Shown: piece after piece, positions 9,739-19,626 of the stretch | Numbering within the stretch: position 1 is the first letter of the stretch | Layout: each line of letters opens with the position of its first letter | DNA from: Echinicola marina | GTDB lineage: Bacteria > Bacteroidota > Bacteroidia > Cytophagales > Cyclobacteriaceae | NCBI RefSeq assembly: GCF_020463795.1 | Contig: NZ_CP080025.1 | Location: 2,849,501 to 2,913,500 of the forward strand | DNA: 64,000 nt | Direction of reading: 5' to 3' | Position numbers and translations under genes: made by a program | Notes under the pieces: generated by a model | What the model was told of the DNA's origin: nothing | Seen by the model: the letters and a program-made list of their open reading frames with translations, nothing else | The model's database searches: none

Positions 9739-9889
9739 TCTTTTTGGTTTAATAGGTTGAAGGCCTAAAGTTATGAAAATTTAGATATTATGTTCAAGCT
9801 TTGTCAGGCTATAATCCCGAAATATATAATACTATTGTGTTAATCGTGGTAAAATACATTTTATGTGTTAAAATACCTGCTTTAACCGC

Positions 9890-12415
9890 TTAATATGGAT
9901 CTACATCAATTACAAACCGCACCGATTTAAATTCTTTTTTACTTTTTAGTTCTTCAATTACCGCGTTCAATTCGTGTTTAAACACAGCCGGGGATTGACC
10001 TGATTTGTCCAACTTGATCAGCAAGTCAAATAGATATTGATTTTTGATCTTACCTATGAGGGCTTTTTCTGGTCCCAAAACTATTTTTTTGACCTTTATA
10101 TCTTTAAGTAAGTTGCTTAAATGGTTGGCCGCCCGCTCAGCAATTTTGAACTCTTTATGCTTGGTAGTGATTTTGATGTTCTTGACCAGTGGAGGGTAGA
10201 AAAATTGTTGTCTTTCTCCCATTTCGTTGACATAAAATTGTTGATATTCCCCCTTTATTACTTGCTTGAAAATTTCATGGTCAGGCTTTCTGGTCTGTAT
10301 GATCACGTTTCCTTTTTTATTTCTTCTTCCTGCTCTTCCTGCTACTTGGGTGATTTGCTGAAAGGCCCTTTCTCCAGCCCTAAAATCGGGAAAATATAGG
10401 ATACGGTCGGCATCGACTATGCCCACTACTGTGACATTATCAAAGTCCAGACCTTTGGTGATCATTTGAGTGCCCACTAAAATGTCTAAATTGCCCATGC
10501 CAAATTCTTCCAATATTTTTTGATAGGCAAATTTACTTCTGGTGGTATCCAGGTCCATTCTACCAATCCTGGCTTCAGGGAACAGTAATGACAAACTTTC
10601 TGCAATCCGTTCTGTACCTATGCCTACTGTGGTCAGTTCATGGCTTCCGCAAGCAGGACATGACCTGGGGACTTTTTCCTTAAAGCCACAATAGTGACAG
10701 CGCATCTCTTCACTGTATTGATGGTAAGTTAAACTGACATCGCAATGTTCACATTCAGGGATCCAACCACATTCTTCACAGGACATATAAGGAGCATAGC
10801 CTCTTCTGTTTTGAAATATCAACACTTGCTCTTGGTTATTGAGTGCTTCTTGGATCTTTTCTCTCATGATCCTGGTGAAATCCAATTTGAGGAGGTTTTT
10901 CTTTTTATCAGAAAGTATATCTGCAATATGGTAGTCAGGAAGTTGGGCTTCGCCAAAACGTTTGTTAAGTTCTACATAGCCATATTTTTCCATTCTGGCA
11001 TTAAAGAATGATTCAAAAGATGGTGTGGCACTTCCCAAAAGGGTTTTTGCCTGGTGCAGCCAAGAAAGCATAATGGAGGCGTCTCTGGCCTGAAAGCGGG
11101 GAGCGGGATCATACTGCTTAAATGACGGCTCATGTTCCTCATCCACAATTACCAAGCCTAGGCTGTCGAAAGGCAGAAAGATGGATGATCTCACACCAAC
11201 CACAAAGGAGAACTTACCGCTAAGTACTCCTTGCCAAACTTCTACCCGTTCATTGTCTGAGAATTTGGAGTGGTAAATGCCCATTTTGCTGCCGAAAACT
11301 TTCTGGAGTCGGCCTACAATTTGGGTAGTCAAGGCGATTTCAGGTAATAATAGTAAAACCTGAGATCCGCTGTCCAAAGCTTCTTGTATCAGGTGGATAT
11401 ATATCTCAGTCTTTCCACTTCCTGTAATTCCGTGTAAGAGAATTGCGTTCTTCTGGGTGAATTGCTCCTTTATACTGGATAGGGCGGCTTCTTGGAAGTC
11501 GGCAAGCTTAATTTCTTCTTCTGAGCCTTTTAATTGGTCAAACCTACTGACGATAACCTTAAACTCTTCAAGGATGTCATTTTTTACCAATGTTTTTAAA
11601 GAACTTGCCGATAAACCGGCATCTATGATTACCTTTTTATCTAAACCTTGTTCGTTTAGCTCAGGGTTTTGATGCACAGGTACTTCCTGAAGGTATTTTA
11701 AAAGTACCTCTTCCTGTTTGGATTTGTTGCTTATTTGTTTGAATAAGCTTTCAAGTGCCTCTTTGGATTGTGTATAGGTCTCTTTTAACCTTATTCTTGT
11801 TTCTACCTTCGGACTGTATTTTTCTCTAACCTGTTCAAATACCAATACCGCCTCTTTGGCCACCAGACTTTTGATGATGGCATAGGAGGATTTGATGCCT
11901 AGTAGCTTTCCACAATCTTCATAAGACAGTTCATCCTTTTCTGTGAGAACATCCAGGATGACCTTTTCCCTATCATCAATTGGGAAGTTACAGTTCTCAA
12001 TATCAAAGGATGGGTTGAGTTGGATTTTGCTCTCACTGCTGAGTTTTAGTCCAGTGGGAAGGGCCGCATTCATGACTTCCCCTATATGGCAGCAATAGTA
12101 TTCGGCCATCCAAAACCAGAATTTGATTTGTAGTGGATTTACTACAGGATTTTCATCCAATAATTCCAAGATAGGTTTGGCATCATAGGCCTCTGGTGGT
12201 TTTTGATGCACCTTTCCTATAATTCCCGTTAATACCTTTTTTTTGCCAAACTGTACAATCACCCGATAACCAATCCCAATATTGTTTTCCAGGTTTCGAG
12301 GGATTCGATAAGTGAACATTTTTGGGATAGGCACAGGAAGTATTATGTCCGCAAATATTGCGGCTGCCTGCTTGTCACGGTCAGTTTCAAAAGTTTCTCC
12401 AAATAGGTTTTCCAA
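9890..12415 (-). CDS. priA: PriA, primosomal replication restart helicase
   Basis: A superfamily 2 DNA helicase that recognises stalled forks and reloads the replicative helicase. The N-terminal 3' DNA-binding domain occupies about residues 20-110. Walker A is GITGSGKTEIYI near residue 330 and Walker B is DEEH near 425. The paired zinc-binding region holds eight cysteines (CEECGWIPECEHC, then CHYCGF and CPACGS) near 550-600. Helicase motifs V/VI follow (GTQMITKGLDFDNV, QVAGRAGR). The length of 841 residues is normal for Bacteroidota PriA. The DUF255 gene ends six bases upstream, so these genes and the GSCFA gene form one transcription unit. Confidence 0.97.
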   Translation of the reverse strand: MENLFGETFETDRDKQAAAIFADIILPVPIPKMFTYRIPRNLENNIGIGYRVIVQFGKKKVLTGIIGKVHQKPPEAYDAKPILELLDENPVVNPLQIKFWFWMAEYYCCHIGEVMNAALPTGLKLSSESKIQLNPSFDIENCNFPIDDREKVILDVLTEKDELSYEDCGKLLGIKSSYAIIKSLVAKEAVLVFEQVREKYSPKVETRIRLKETYTQSKEALESLFKQISNKSKQEEVLLKYLQEVPVHQNPELNEQGLDKKVIIDAGLSASSLKTLVKNDILEEFKVIVSRFDQLKGSEEEIKLADFQEAALSSIKEQFTQKNAILLHGITGSGKTEIYIHLIQEALDSGSQVLLLLPEIALTTQIVGRLQKVFGSKMGIYHSKFSDNERVEVWQGVLSGKFSFVVGVRSSIFLPFDSLGLVIVDEEHEPSFKQYDPAPRFQARDASIMLSWLHQAKTLLGSATPSFESFFNARMEKYGYVELNKRFGEAQLPDYHIADILSDKKKNLLKLDFTRIMREKIQEALNNQEQVLIFQNRRGYAPYMSCEECGWIPECEHCDVSLTYHQYSEEMRCHYCGFKEKVPRSCPACGSHELTTVGIGTERIAESLSLLFPEARIGRMDLDTTRSKFAYQKILEEFGMGNLDILVGTQMITKGLDFDNVTVVGIVDADRILYFPDFRAGERAFQQITQVAGRAGRRNKKGNVIIQTRKPDHEIFKQVIKGEYQQFYVNEMGERQQFFYPPLVKNIKITTKHKEFKIAERAANHLSNLLKDIKVKKIVLGPEKALIGKIKNQYLFDLLIKLDKSGQSPAVFKHELNAVIEELKSKKEFKSVRFVIDVDPY

Positions 12416-12421
12416 GTATGC

Positions 12422-14458
12422 TTAAGCTAGGTCCGGAAATTGTTTTATGGCGGCTTTGACATCAGCAAGGGGTTGTTGGCATGCCTTGTCAAAACAAACG
12501 TAAATTAAAGCATTTCCACTCGAATCTGCCACCTTATGTTGTAAAAGGGGCAGCGTAGCATCGATAGTTTCACTAGCAGCCAGTACCTTAGGTCCTGTGT
12601 AGTTTTGATGAATAGAAAGGGCTAATTCCTTTGCTCCTTTGCCAATGATAGCAATTTCCGGAGTAGAGACCTTTTTGGATAAGTAAACACTTGCCCATTG
12701 GGTCAAATAGCCAGGTTCCTTTACCAGTATGGACCTCATAAGACCTAAAAGCTTATCGGAAAGATGACTATAATAGTCTTCATAGAAGTAAAGGCCTAAG
12801 TGATGGAGGTTTTCCGCCATGAGGGCATTGGAAGAGGGAATGACATTGTCAAAGATTTCTTTCTTATTGGCGATCAATTCCTCGGCATCTGGGTTGTTAA
12901 AATAAAACAGATGGTCATCTTGGTCATAGAAATGGCGCAAGCAAAAATCTGTAAGTTCTCTGGCTTTGTTTAGCCATTTTTCGTCAAAGGTCAGTTGGTA
13001 CAATTTGATAAAAGCTTGTATGATGCCAGCATAATCTTCCAGAAATGCAGGGGTATAGGCCTGGCCATTTTTGTAAGACCTAAACAGCTTATCTCCTTCA
13101 ATCATCTTTTTTAATAGAAACTCGCCGTTTTGTACGGCCATTTCCTTAGCAAGCGGGTTTTCTGTTGCCCAATAGGCTTGTACCAAGCCCGAGATGCAGA
13201 GTCCATTCCAGCCTGAGAGGATTTTATCATCCAGACCTGGCTTGATTCTTTTAGTTCTGATTTGATAGAGCTTTTCCTTTGTGCTTTTTATATTATCTTT
13301 TAATTCCTGATCAGAAATGCCAAGTTTAGTAGCTAAATCCTTATAAGATGAGGTTTGGAAAAGAATATTGACACCATTTTCCCAGTTGCCTTTTTCTGAG
13401 ATATTATAAAGCTCATAAAACCATGCGTCCTCTTCTCCAAGTAGGCTTTTAAGTTCTTCGAAGGTCCAAGTATAGAATTTCCCCTCTTCTCCTTCACTAT
13501 CTGCATCCAAAGCTGCATAAAAACCGCCTTCTTCCTGTAGCATTTCTTTGTTGATCCAGGCAATGGTTTCATTTACTTTTTCCTTGAAGAAGTCCTCACC
13601 ACTGACTTGGTAGGCCTTTGCAAATAATGATAAGAGCTGACCATTGTCATAGAGCATTTTTTCAAAATGGGGAGCAAACCACTCGCTGTCCACAGAATAT
13701 CTGGCAAATCCACCTCCTAAGTGGTCATAGATGCCTCCCATCCCCATTTTCTTAAGGGTAAAAAGGACTTTATTTTTGACTTCCTGATCCTGTTTGAGAT
13801 TGGCATAATCCATTAAAAAATTCCAGATAGAAGGCATGGGGAATTTTGGAGACCTGTTCATCCCACCCCATTTGTCATCCATTTGTCCAGTGAGTTTTTG
13901 GGAAATATGCTGAAGCTCACCCGCTGAAAGCTCATTTTCATTGGCGGATAACCCGTATTTTTCTCTTTCTTTTAACTTAATGCTGTTTCCGAAGCCCTCA
14001 GCACTTTTGGCCAGGTCATCATAATGTTTTTCATAAGCATCGGCAATATTTTGAAGCAGCCCTTTCCAGTTGGCATTGGGGAAATAAGTCCCTCCATAAA
14101 AGGGCTTTTGATTGGGCATCAAGAACACATTGAGTGGCCAACCTCCCTGTAATCCCATGGCTTGAATGGCATCCATGTAAATATTGTCCAGATCAGGGCG
14201 TTCCTCCCTGTCAATCTTTATGGAGACAAAATGCTCGTTCATGATGGCCGCTGTGGCTTCATCTTCAAAACTTTCATGCTCCATCACATGGCACCAGTGG
14301 CAGGCAGAGTAACCAATGGATACTAAGATAGGTTTGTTTTCCCTTTTGGCTTTTTCCAATGCCTCGGGGCCCCAAGGGTGCCAGTTTACTGGATTGTAGG
14401 CATGTTGTAAAAGATAAGGACTTTGGCTTTTTATGAGTTGATTGGCCTTTTTGCTCAT
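12422..14458 (-). CDS. DUF255 thioredoxin-domain protein (YyaL/spermatogenesis-associated protein 20 type)
   Basis: The N-terminal third is a thioredoxin-fold DUF255 domain starting [18 protein letters not shown], with the redox motif CHWC near residue 54, a following MEHESF, and [11 protein letters not shown] near 105. The rest is an alpha/alpha-barrel domain like N-acylglucosamine 2-epimerases and glycosidases ([17 protein letters not shown] near 240, [12 protein letters not shown] near 260). The family is widespread, but its reaction is not established; a cytoplasmic redox or carbohydrate-related role is inferred from the folds. No signal peptide is visible. The length (678 residues) is complete. 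The gene lies between GSCFA and priA with gaps of 15 and 6 bases. Confidence 0.92.
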   Translation of the reverse strand: MSKKANQLIKSQSPYLLQHAYNPVNWHPWGPEALEKAKRENKPILVSIGYSACHWCHVMEHESFEDEATAAIMNEHFVSIKIDREERPDLDNIYMDAIQAMGLQGGWPLNVFLMPNQKPFYGGTYFPNANWKGLLQNIADAYEKHYDDLAKSAEGFGNSIKLKEREKYGLSANENELSAGELQHISQKLTGQMDDKWGGMNRSPKFPMPSIWNFLMDYANLKQDQEVKNKVLFTLKKMGMGGIYDHLGGGFARYSVDSEWFAPHFEKMLYDNGQLLSLFAKAYQVSGEDFFKEKVNETIAWINKEMLQEEGGFYAALDADSEGEEGKFYTWTFEELKSLLGEEDAWFYELYNISEKGNWENGVNILFQTSSYKDLATKLGISDQELKDNIKSTKEKLYQIRTKRIKPGLDDKILSGWNGLCISGLVQAYWATENPLAKEMAVQNGEFLLKKMIEGDKLFRSYKNGQAYTPAFLEDYAGIIQAFIKLYQLTFDEKWLNKARELTDFCLRHFYDQDDHLFYFNNPDAEELIANKKEIFDNVIPSSNALMAENLHHLGLYFYEDYYSHLSDKLLGLMRSILVKEPGYLTQWASVYLSKKVSTPEIAIIGKGAKELALSIHQNYTGPKVLAASETIDATLPLLQHKVADSSGNALIYVCFDKACQQPLADVKAAIKQFPDLA

Positions 14459-14473
14459 GGGATTGGGACTTGA

Positions 14474-15454
14474 TTATTTGGTTTGAATTAGGTCTACGAC
14501 TTGATTGATTTCATTTGAAAAATCAAATTCAGGTGTCAATTGTTCCATTTTCAATAAGAGATTTGACAAAAACTTTTGATGGGCCTCTCCATTGGGATTG
14601 AAAGCCTTGTGGGAGAGGGCTTTTAGTATGGTTTCAATTTGGAGGATCTTTTTTTTGGTGTCTTCAGTGAAAAAAGATTGAGAAAACTTTTCCCAGATAT
14701 AATCCTCTGCTTGAGCTGTGGGATGAATCATGTCCTCTTTGTAAAACCTATAATCCCGGAGCTCGTCCATCATGATTTCATAGCTTGGGAAATAGTTAAT
14801 CTGCTTATTTCTTGTGCACAGTTCTTGACAGACTACCCTTAACAAGGATTTACTAAGCTGGTTTTCAGCTATTCCATCTTTGATGTGACGTACAGGGCTT
14901 ACAGTAAGCAGGATTTGGACTCGAGGATTGATTTGAATGAGCTTATTGTGAAATGGCTCAAAGGCATCGAGTATTTCGTCAATGTTTAGCAATCTTTTTT
15001 GGAATAACTGACTATCTTGTTTATGGCAGTTAGCTACTATAGTCTTTGTATGTAGGAGTTCGTAGATATGAGCGGTGCCAAAGGTGATGATTAGGGTAGA
15101 GACCTTTTTTAAGCTTTGACCTGCTGTTTTGGCACTTAGCTTTATGTTATTCTCTAATTCCAAAGGTGAATTTCCGGAAATATCAGAATGGAAATCATAA
15201 TGGAGATATCTTCCTTGATGGTGGATGATATGGTCTTCAGGAAAAGCATCTCCATTCAATGCGTGTTGCAGAAGTTTTATGATTGAAAGTGGGTTGAAAA
15301 TTGTTCCAAATGGATTGTTTAAAGTGTTGAATTTTCTTTCCAATAGTTTTCGTCCAATCACCGCTGAAAAACAAGAGCCGATAGTCAGGATTTCCTGGTC
15401 ATAGTTGAGTTGGTTTTCAAAGTGGGGAATTTGAATTTTAGTTTGAAGTAGCAT
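14474..15454 (-). CDS. GSCFA-domain protein (SGNH-hydrolase-like)
   Basis: The family is named for the motif seen here as LTIGSCFSAVIGRKL near residue 25. NPFGTIFNPLS (near 48), LIITFGTAHIYE (near 120), LLTVSPVRHIKDG (near 183) and DMIHPTAQAEDYIWE (near 240) follow, which is the block order of an SGNH/GDSL-type fold. The motif serine and the late Asp-x-x-His pair could form a hydrolase active site. The substrate is unknown; the family is mostly found in Bacteroidota and Alphaproteobacteria. No signal peptide is evident. It is the first gene of the GSCFA-DUF255-priA unit. Confidence 0.85.
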   Translation of the reverse strand: MLLQTKIQIPHFENQLNYDQEILTIGSCFSAVIGRKLLERKFNTLNNPFGTIFNPLSIIKLLQHALNGDAFPEDHIIHHQGRYLHYDFHSDISGNSPLELENNIKLSAKTAGQSLKKVSTLIITFGTAHIYELLHTKTIVANCHKQDSQLFQKRLLNIDEILDAFEPFHNKLIQINPRVQILLTVSPVRHIKDGIAENQLSKSLLRVVCQELCTRNKQINYFPSYEIMMDELRDYRFYKEDMIHPTAQAEDYIWEKFSQSFFTEDTKKKILQIETILKALSHKAFNPNGEAHQKFLSNLLLKMEQLTPEFDFSNEINQVVDLIQTK

Positions 15455-15649
15455 AAGGCTAAATTAAATAAATTGGGGCAATGTTCAGTTTTAAGTCATA
15501 AATTGATGTAGAATTAAAGATTCGTTAATAATATGGTCTTTTTGATGTTTTTGTGTTAAAAGTTGTCGTAACTTGTTGAATGTTTGGTTGGTATGATCTA
15601 TTTTTAGTGCCATTCATGTAATACAAAACATAAACAAACCATTAGCATT

Positions 15650-15898
15650 ATGAAAACAGTCGCTTTAGAGAAAACAGTAGAGGCAACAGTCGAGAAATTA
15701 CAAAAGTTAAAGGTCGAAGATCAATTGATAGCAGAGCTGGAATGGTGTCTGGGTAGTTACAGGTATGATAGTAATCCGTCAGGCTTGATCGAAAAGAGCG
15801 GAGTGGCACTTACTACCTTAAAGGCAGTTAAGGAGAAAAACAGCAGGGCAGTGTCCAAGAAATTATTGGATGATCTGGAAAAAGTAGCGATAGCTTAA
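15650..15898 (+). CDS. Small protein of unknown function (82 aa)
   Basis: A single-gene unit with its own hairpin terminator and a leader region of about 190 bases. The protein is alpha-helical, with a Lys/Glu-rich N-terminal helix, a central block LEWCLGSYRYDSNPSGL and a basic C-terminal helix. There is no signal peptide, membrane segment or metal-binding cluster (one Cys). I recall similar short proteins with this central block in other Bacteroidota but know no function. Coding is supported by sensible composition, an ATG start after an A-rich stretch and isolation between a leader and a terminator. Confidence 0.72.
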   Translation: MKTVALEKTVEATVEKLQKLKVEDQLIAELEWCLGSYRYDSNPSGLIEKSGVALTTLKAVKEKNSRAVSKKLLDDLEKVAIA

Positions 15899-15920
15899 TT
15901 CTTTTCAGGGACAAAAAGAG

Positions 15921-15952
15921 AAAAGGCTATCTGCTGTAGCGGATAGCCTTTA
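15921..15952. terminator. Bidirectional terminator between the 82-aa gene and rplI
   Basis: AAAGGCTATC (15922-15931) pairs with GATAGCCTTT (15942-15951). The stem continues inward to a four-base loop, and A and T tracts lie on either side. Confidence 0.8.
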
Positions 15953-15981
15953 AAATTATGTTTGATTTGCAAGTGCTGAGA

Positions 15982-16425
15982 TTATTCAGCTACCACTACA
16001 AATTTAACCTCAGTTTTCACTTCTCTGTGAAGATCAACTTCTGCTTGGTATTCACCTGCACCAGTAACAGGAGTGCTGATAGCGATTTTCTTTCTATCAA
16101 CCTCAACACCTTTGGCTGCAAGTGCATCAGAAATCTGAAGGGTAGTTACTTTACCAAAGATTTTACCTGAATCACCGATTTTAGCTTTGATCTCAAGGGA
16201 AATACCTTCGATTTTAGCAGCTAGTTCTTCAGCTTCGGTTTTGATTTTCTCAGCTTTGTGAGCTGCTTGTTTGATATTTTCTTCAAGAATTCTCTTGTTG
16301 GAAGCAGTGGCCAATACAGCAAAACCTTGAGGGATAAGGTAATTTCTTCCATATCCAGGTTTTACAGCAACTAAGTCGTTTTTATAGCCAAGTCCTTTTA
16401 TGTCTGTTTTTAAGATAACGTCCAT
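15982..16425 (-). CDS. rplI: 50S ribosomal protein L9 (bL9)
   Basis: The N-terminal rRNA-binding domain is recognisable by VILKTDIKGLGYKNDLVAVK and PGYGRNYLIPQGFA, the L9 signature. A long connecting helix (residues 45-75) and the C-terminal domain follow, for 147 residues in all, the usual length. L9 projects from the L1-stalk side of the large subunit and helps keep the reading frame. It is the last gene of the rpsF-rpsR-rplI operon, 44 bases after rpsR. Confidence 0.97.
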   Translation of the reverse strand: MDVILKTDIKGLGYKNDLVAVKPGYGRNYLIPQGFAVLATASNKRILEENIKQAAHKAEKIKTEAEELAAKIEGISLEIKAKIGDSGKIFGKVTTLQISDALAAKGVEVDRKKIAISTPVTGAGEYQAEVDLHREVKTEVKFVVVAE

Positions 16426-16469
16426 TGTAGTTGTCTAATTTAATAAGTATTGAATAGAACAGGGCCGGA

Positions 16470-16721
16470 TTATTTCAGTCCGTCAGTTACATAAGGTAAC
16501 AAGGCCAAATGTCTAGCTTTTTTGATGGCGTTGGCCACTTTTCTCTGGTATTTAGCAGAGTTTCCAGTAAGTCTTCTAGGAAGGATTTTACCTTGCTCAT
16601 TGACAAACTTCAATAAGAAGTTAGGATCTTTATAATCGATGTACTTGATGCCTAATTTTCTGAATCGGCAGTACTTCTTTTTATTCTGCTCTCTGTTGAT
16701 TGGTTCGTTCTTAAGTGTCAT
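16470..16721 (-). CDS. rpsR: 30S ribosomal protein S18 (bS18)
   Basis: The S18 core is plain: [19 protein letters not shown], then [18 protein letters not shown], and the basic end [20 protein letters not shown]. The length is 83 residues. It forms a heterodimer with S6 on the platform of the small subunit. The start overlaps the rpsF stop by four bases (ATGA), so translation is coupled. The ssb gene that sits between rpsF and rpsR in many Firmicutes is absent. Confidence 0.97.
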   Translation of the reverse strand: MTLKNEPINREQNKKKYCRFRKLGIKYIDYKDPNFLLKFVNEQGKILPRRLTGNSAKYQRKVANAIKKARHLALLPYVTDGLK

Positions 16722-17089
16722 TTTGCAGCCTCCTCTTTTACTTCAGATTTTTTGTTGAATTCACCTTTTCTTCTTCTTTCTCCGTAAGCAATAGCGTGCT
16801 TGTCTAGAGCTGTAGTCAAGAAACGCATTACTTTCTCGTCTCTTCTCATTTCAAGTTCAAACTTCTTGATCAAAGTAGGAACGCTTTTGAATTCTACAAG
16901 TACATAGAAACCAGTGCTTTTTTTCTCGATTGGGTAAGCAAGTTTCTTAAGACCCCAATTTTCAACATTGATAATGTCTGCTCCCTCTTCTTTTAACAAG
17001 TTGATGAACTTGTCTACGGTATCCTTCATCTGAACATCAGACAAAACGGGAGTTAAAATGAATACCGTTTCATAATTTCTTTGGAACAT
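16718..17089 (-). CDS. rpsF: 30S ribosomal protein S6 (bS6)
   Basis: It begins with the S6 strand [14 protein letters not shown], continues with [20 protein letters not shown] (the KLAYPI block) and YVLVEFKS, and ends with a basic and acidic tail. The length is 123 residues. It binds S18 and the central domain of 16S rRNA. It is the first gene of the operon, with a short leader of about 30 bases from a clear promoter, too short for the known S6:S18 leader motif. Confidence 0.97.
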   Translation of the reverse strand: MFQRNYETVFILTPVLSDVQMKDTVDKFINLLKEEGADIINVENWGLKKLAYPIEKKSTGFYVLVEFKSVPTLIKKFELEMRRDEKVMRFLTTALDKHAIAYGERRRKGEFNKKSEVKEEAAK

Positions 17090-17126
17090 TTGATAATTGT
17101 TTAGCTATAAATATTTAAACAGATCG

Positions 17127-17157
17127 CAAAATTAGTGCTTTATTTTAATTTATCAAA
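17127..17157 (-). promoter_or_regulatory. Promoter of the rpsF-rpsR-rplI operon
   Basis: On the minus strand, TTTG (17157-17154) and TAATTTTG (17134-17127) match both Bacteroidota consensus boxes with 19 bp between them. Transcription would start near 17120, about 30 bases before the rpsF ATG. Confidence 0.65.
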
Positions 17158-17223
17158 GAAGTGTATGGGTTTTTGAAAGGCCAATTGATAGTGATTCCCC
17201 TGCACAGACTAAAGTGGAGAGTA

Positions 17224-17266
17224 ATAATAAAGCACCTGCGGAATTTACCTACAGGTGCTTTATTAT
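17224..17266. terminator. Strong hairpin terminator next to the coiled-coil gene
   Basis: Fifteen bases (17224-17238, ending AAAGCACCTG) pair perfectly with 17252-17266 (CAGGTGCTTT and on). The A/T-rich outer stem allows termination in either direction. It lies downstream of the minus-strand coiled-coil gene. Confidence 0.75.
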
Positions 17267-17300
17267 ACTAAAAGTAAATATGCCAAATCTGAGAAGTCAA

Positions 17301-18221
17301 TTACTTGATTTCAAACTTCTTGTTTCCAATATTGAATCCCTCAGAATAGATTTTTACTTCATAAATACCTTCTGGGTAATCAGTTTCTTTCTGATAGAGA
17401 TAAATCAACTTCTTTTGGGTATTGTCAAATAAAATATCCTGTTTAGCTGTATAGAATTCTTCTCTGCCATCGATTGTAAAGGTGCCGGAGCCCTTGGCAA
17501 TGTCGAAAATTACTTGATTGTTAGGAGCAACTACTTGTACAAAAATGTCCTTTGTGCCTGGTTCAGCCACTTTGTTTTCCGCAATATCGAATGATATTTT
17601 GAGTTTTTCTAGGTGTCTGTTTCTGAAAGAACCTTCCCTTTCCCTTCCCCTTGAATTGACAGCGGCAATAACAATGTTCTCAGCATACAGCTTTTGGGCT
17701 ATATTTACTTTTTCTTCAAGTACTTCTTGTTTTAAGTTGAGCTGTACAATGCTATCTTCTATTTCTGCTTTAGAAGTCTTAAGGTCTTGATTCTCTGTAA
17801 AAAGTTCTTCGTTGACCTGTTTAAGTCTGGTGATTTCTTGGTCTTTGTCTGTAAGGACGGTAGAGAAACTGTCAATTTTTTTGTTCAAAGCTGCGATTTC
17901 AGATGCAGACCTATTTCGTTCGGTATTGCGTTCCTGAATTAACTGTTCTTTTAGCATCACCAAAGAGTCTACATTTCCTCCTAATTTTTGTATTTCGTTG
18001 ATTCTCAGGTCTAATTGATATGCCATGGAGTCTATGCGCAAGTTCAAATTATTATTGTCTTCCGATAATATGAGAATTTCTTCAGTCTTTTGGGATTTGT
18101 CTACACTGTCCAAATAGAGTTTTACTCCACTGATTACTACCAGTATAAGTAAAATGATGATTAAAATGTTTTTTCCCTTTTCGTTTCGGGATGATTTTTC
18201 TTCGGGTAAATTAGTACTCAT
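17301..18221 (-). CDS. Membrane-anchored coiled-coil protein, function unknown
   Basis: A polar N-terminus with NEKGKN is followed by one membrane helix (residues 19-38, IIILLILVVISGVKLYLD). A long coiled coil comes next (about 40-190), rich in Glu, Lys, Leu and Asn with heptad spacing. The C-terminal part (about 200-306) is predicted beta-rich, ending EGIYEVKIYSEGFNIGNKKF. The topology suggests a short cytoplasmic tail, one helix and a large periplasmic part. I recognise no named family. Related Bacteroidota proteins are often annotated loosely as chromosome-partition or hypothetical proteins on coiled-coil similarity alone, which I do not accept as function. It is transcribed alone and divergently from the TPMT-like gene. 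Confidence 0.75.
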   Translation of the reverse strand: MSTNLPEEKSSRNEKGKNILIIILLILVVISGVKLYLDSVDKSQKTEEILILSEDNNNLNLRIDSMAYQLDLRINEIQKLGGNVDSLVMLKEQLIQERNTERNRSASEIAALNKKIDSFSTVLTDKDQEITRLKQVNEELFTENQDLKTSKAEIEDSIVQLNLKQEVLEEKVNIAQKLYAENIVIAAVNSRGREREGSFRNRHLEKLKISFDIAENKVAEPGTKDIFVQVVAPNNQVIFDIAKGSGTFTIDGREEFYTAKQDILFDNTQKKLIYLYQKETDYPEGIYEVKIYSEGFNIGNKKFEIK

Positions 18222-18253
18222 AATGTAGAATGTTAGGCCTTATTTGCACTATA

Positions 18254-18847
18254 ATGACTATTTCAGAACTTTTTGATGAAAACTACTGGACTTCCAGGTA
18301 TCACCTAAACCAAACTGGTTGGGATGTAGGTGAAGCTACAAATCCCTTAAAGCAATATTTAGACCAAATTGCCAATAAAGAGATAAAGATTCTAATTCCA
18401 GGTGCAGGAAATGCTTATGAAGCAGCATATGCCTATAATATAGGTTTTAAAAATGTAAATATTTTGGATATTTCATTATTGCCTTTGGATAAATTTGCCG
18501 CCAACCACCCGGACTTTCCTTCAGGACAACTACTTCATGAAAATTTCTTTGAACATAAGGGGGAGTATGACCTTATTATTGAACAAACTTTCTTTTGTGC
18601 CTTGAATCCTTCACTCAGAAAGGATTATGTGAAAAAAATGACACAGTTGTTAAAGCCTACTGGGGAATTGGGAGGAGTATTGTTTGATGTGGATTTTGGA
18701 AAACCTGGACCGCCTTTTGGAGGGAATAAAGTGGAATATCTAAAATGTTTTGAGCCTGAACTGAAGGTGGTTAAGATGGAAAGATGTTATAATAGTATCA
18801 GAGAAAGGGCAGGGATAGAGCTGTTTTTTAAGGCTGTAAAGGCTTAA
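18254..18847 (+). CDS. TPMT-family SAM-dependent methyltransferase
   Basis: The thiopurine S-methyltransferase family marks are NYWTSRYHLNQTGWDVGEA near the start, the SAM-binding loop LIPGAGNAYEA and the acidic strand end NILDIS. A later block reads IIEQTFFCALNP and precedes a helix in which a Tyr contacts the substrate in known members. Bacterial relatives methylate small S, Se, Te or halide acceptors; the substrate cannot be told from sequence. I place the start at ATG 18254, giving 197 residues; the upstream in-frame ATG at 18230 would add eight hydrophobic residues without family support. The end overlaps the convergent methyltransferase gene by four bases. Confidence 0.87.
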   Translation: MTISELFDENYWTSRYHLNQTGWDVGEATNPLKQYLDQIANKEIKILIPGAGNAYEAAYAYNIGFKNVNILDISLLPLDKFAANHPDFPSGQLLHENFFEHKGEYDLIIEQTFFCALNPSLRKDYVKKMTQLLKPTGELGGVLFDVDFGKPGPPFGGNKVEYLKCFEPELKVVKMERCYNSIRERAGIELFFKAVKA

Positions 18848-19623
18848 TAATTAAGGGTATAATGTTTTTTATTGATCCCTTTCTTAAAAAACAGGATGCC
18901 ACATTCATAAAAATCCATGCTCATGGAGACTTCTTCCTGTGTTTTGATTTGTTCCCAGGCTTTTTGCATTTCAGGAGACCAATGGATATCCCCGATGGCG
19001 ACAATGCTATTGGTGTGTAATTTAGTCTTGATCAGTTCAAAGAAGTGTAAAGTCGCTTGATAGGTATGATGGGCATCAATTAACACAAAGTCCAACTCAG
19101 CAATATCTTCTAAAAAAGGAGGAAGGCTTTCTTGTATCTTTCCTTCTATTAACTTGATGTTGTCAAAGGAAGAAAATGTGTTTTGAGCCACATAAGATAA
19201 TGATGCTGATCCTTCAAAGGTATAAAGTTGACCTAGGGTGGCTTTGGATAAATAACATGTATTAATTCCTACACAGGTGCCCAGTTCGATAACGGTTTTG
19301 GCAGGTGTCAAAGCGCAAAAATATTGGTAAAGTCGGGAATATTTGTCAGAAGAACTACTGTGTCTGGTGATATCAGCCACTTTTCTCAATTTCTTCTTTT
19401 TTAGATGAATTGATCCAGCCCCAAAGTCTTCTATGAAAATTTCTTGGTGATTGGTGAGTAATTTGTTTTTGAGCTGTATCAATTCAATATCTTTCTGTCC
19501 CTTGGAAAAGGAGCGTAAGCCTTCATATACCTCATAGGCAAAAGGAGCCTGAAGAGAATGGCGGTCCTCCTTAAGAAGGAAATAATTGATGTAAGAGAAA
19601 AATGGAAATAACTTTTTTAGCAC
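18844..19623 (-). CDS. Class I SAM-dependent O-methyltransferase-like protein
   Basis: A Rossmann methyltransferase core lies at residues 90-200: motif I VIELGTCVGINTCYL, the acidic end of strand 2 in LYTFEGS, IQESLPPFL, and motif IV DFVLIDAHHTYQAT. GDIHWSPEMQKAWE near the end resembles the metal or substrate part of catechol-type O-methyltransferases (Methyltransf_24 group). About 85 residues of unclear function precede the core. There is no signal peptide, and the acceptor is unknown. It lies three bases downstream of apaG, so the two are probably co-transcribed. Confidence 0.78.
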   Translation of the reverse strand: MLKKLFPFFSYINYFLLKEDRHSLQAPFAYEVYEGLRSFSKGQKDIELIQLKNKLLTNHQEIFIEDFGAGSIHLKKKKLRKVADITRHSSSSDKYSRLYQYFCALTPAKTVIELGTCVGINTCYLSKATLGQLYTFEGSASLSYVAQNTFSSFDNIKLIEGKIQESLPPFLEDIAELDFVLIDAHHTYQATLHFFELIKTKLHTNSIVAIGDIHWSPEMQKAWEQIKTQEEVSMSMDFYECGILFFKKGINKKHYTLNY

Positions 19624-19626
19624 AGT

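Noticed and set aside
17090-17126. S6:S18 ribosomal leader motif before rpsF
   Set aside because: The promoter leaves only about 30 bases of leader, and no hairpin with the CCG bulge is visible.
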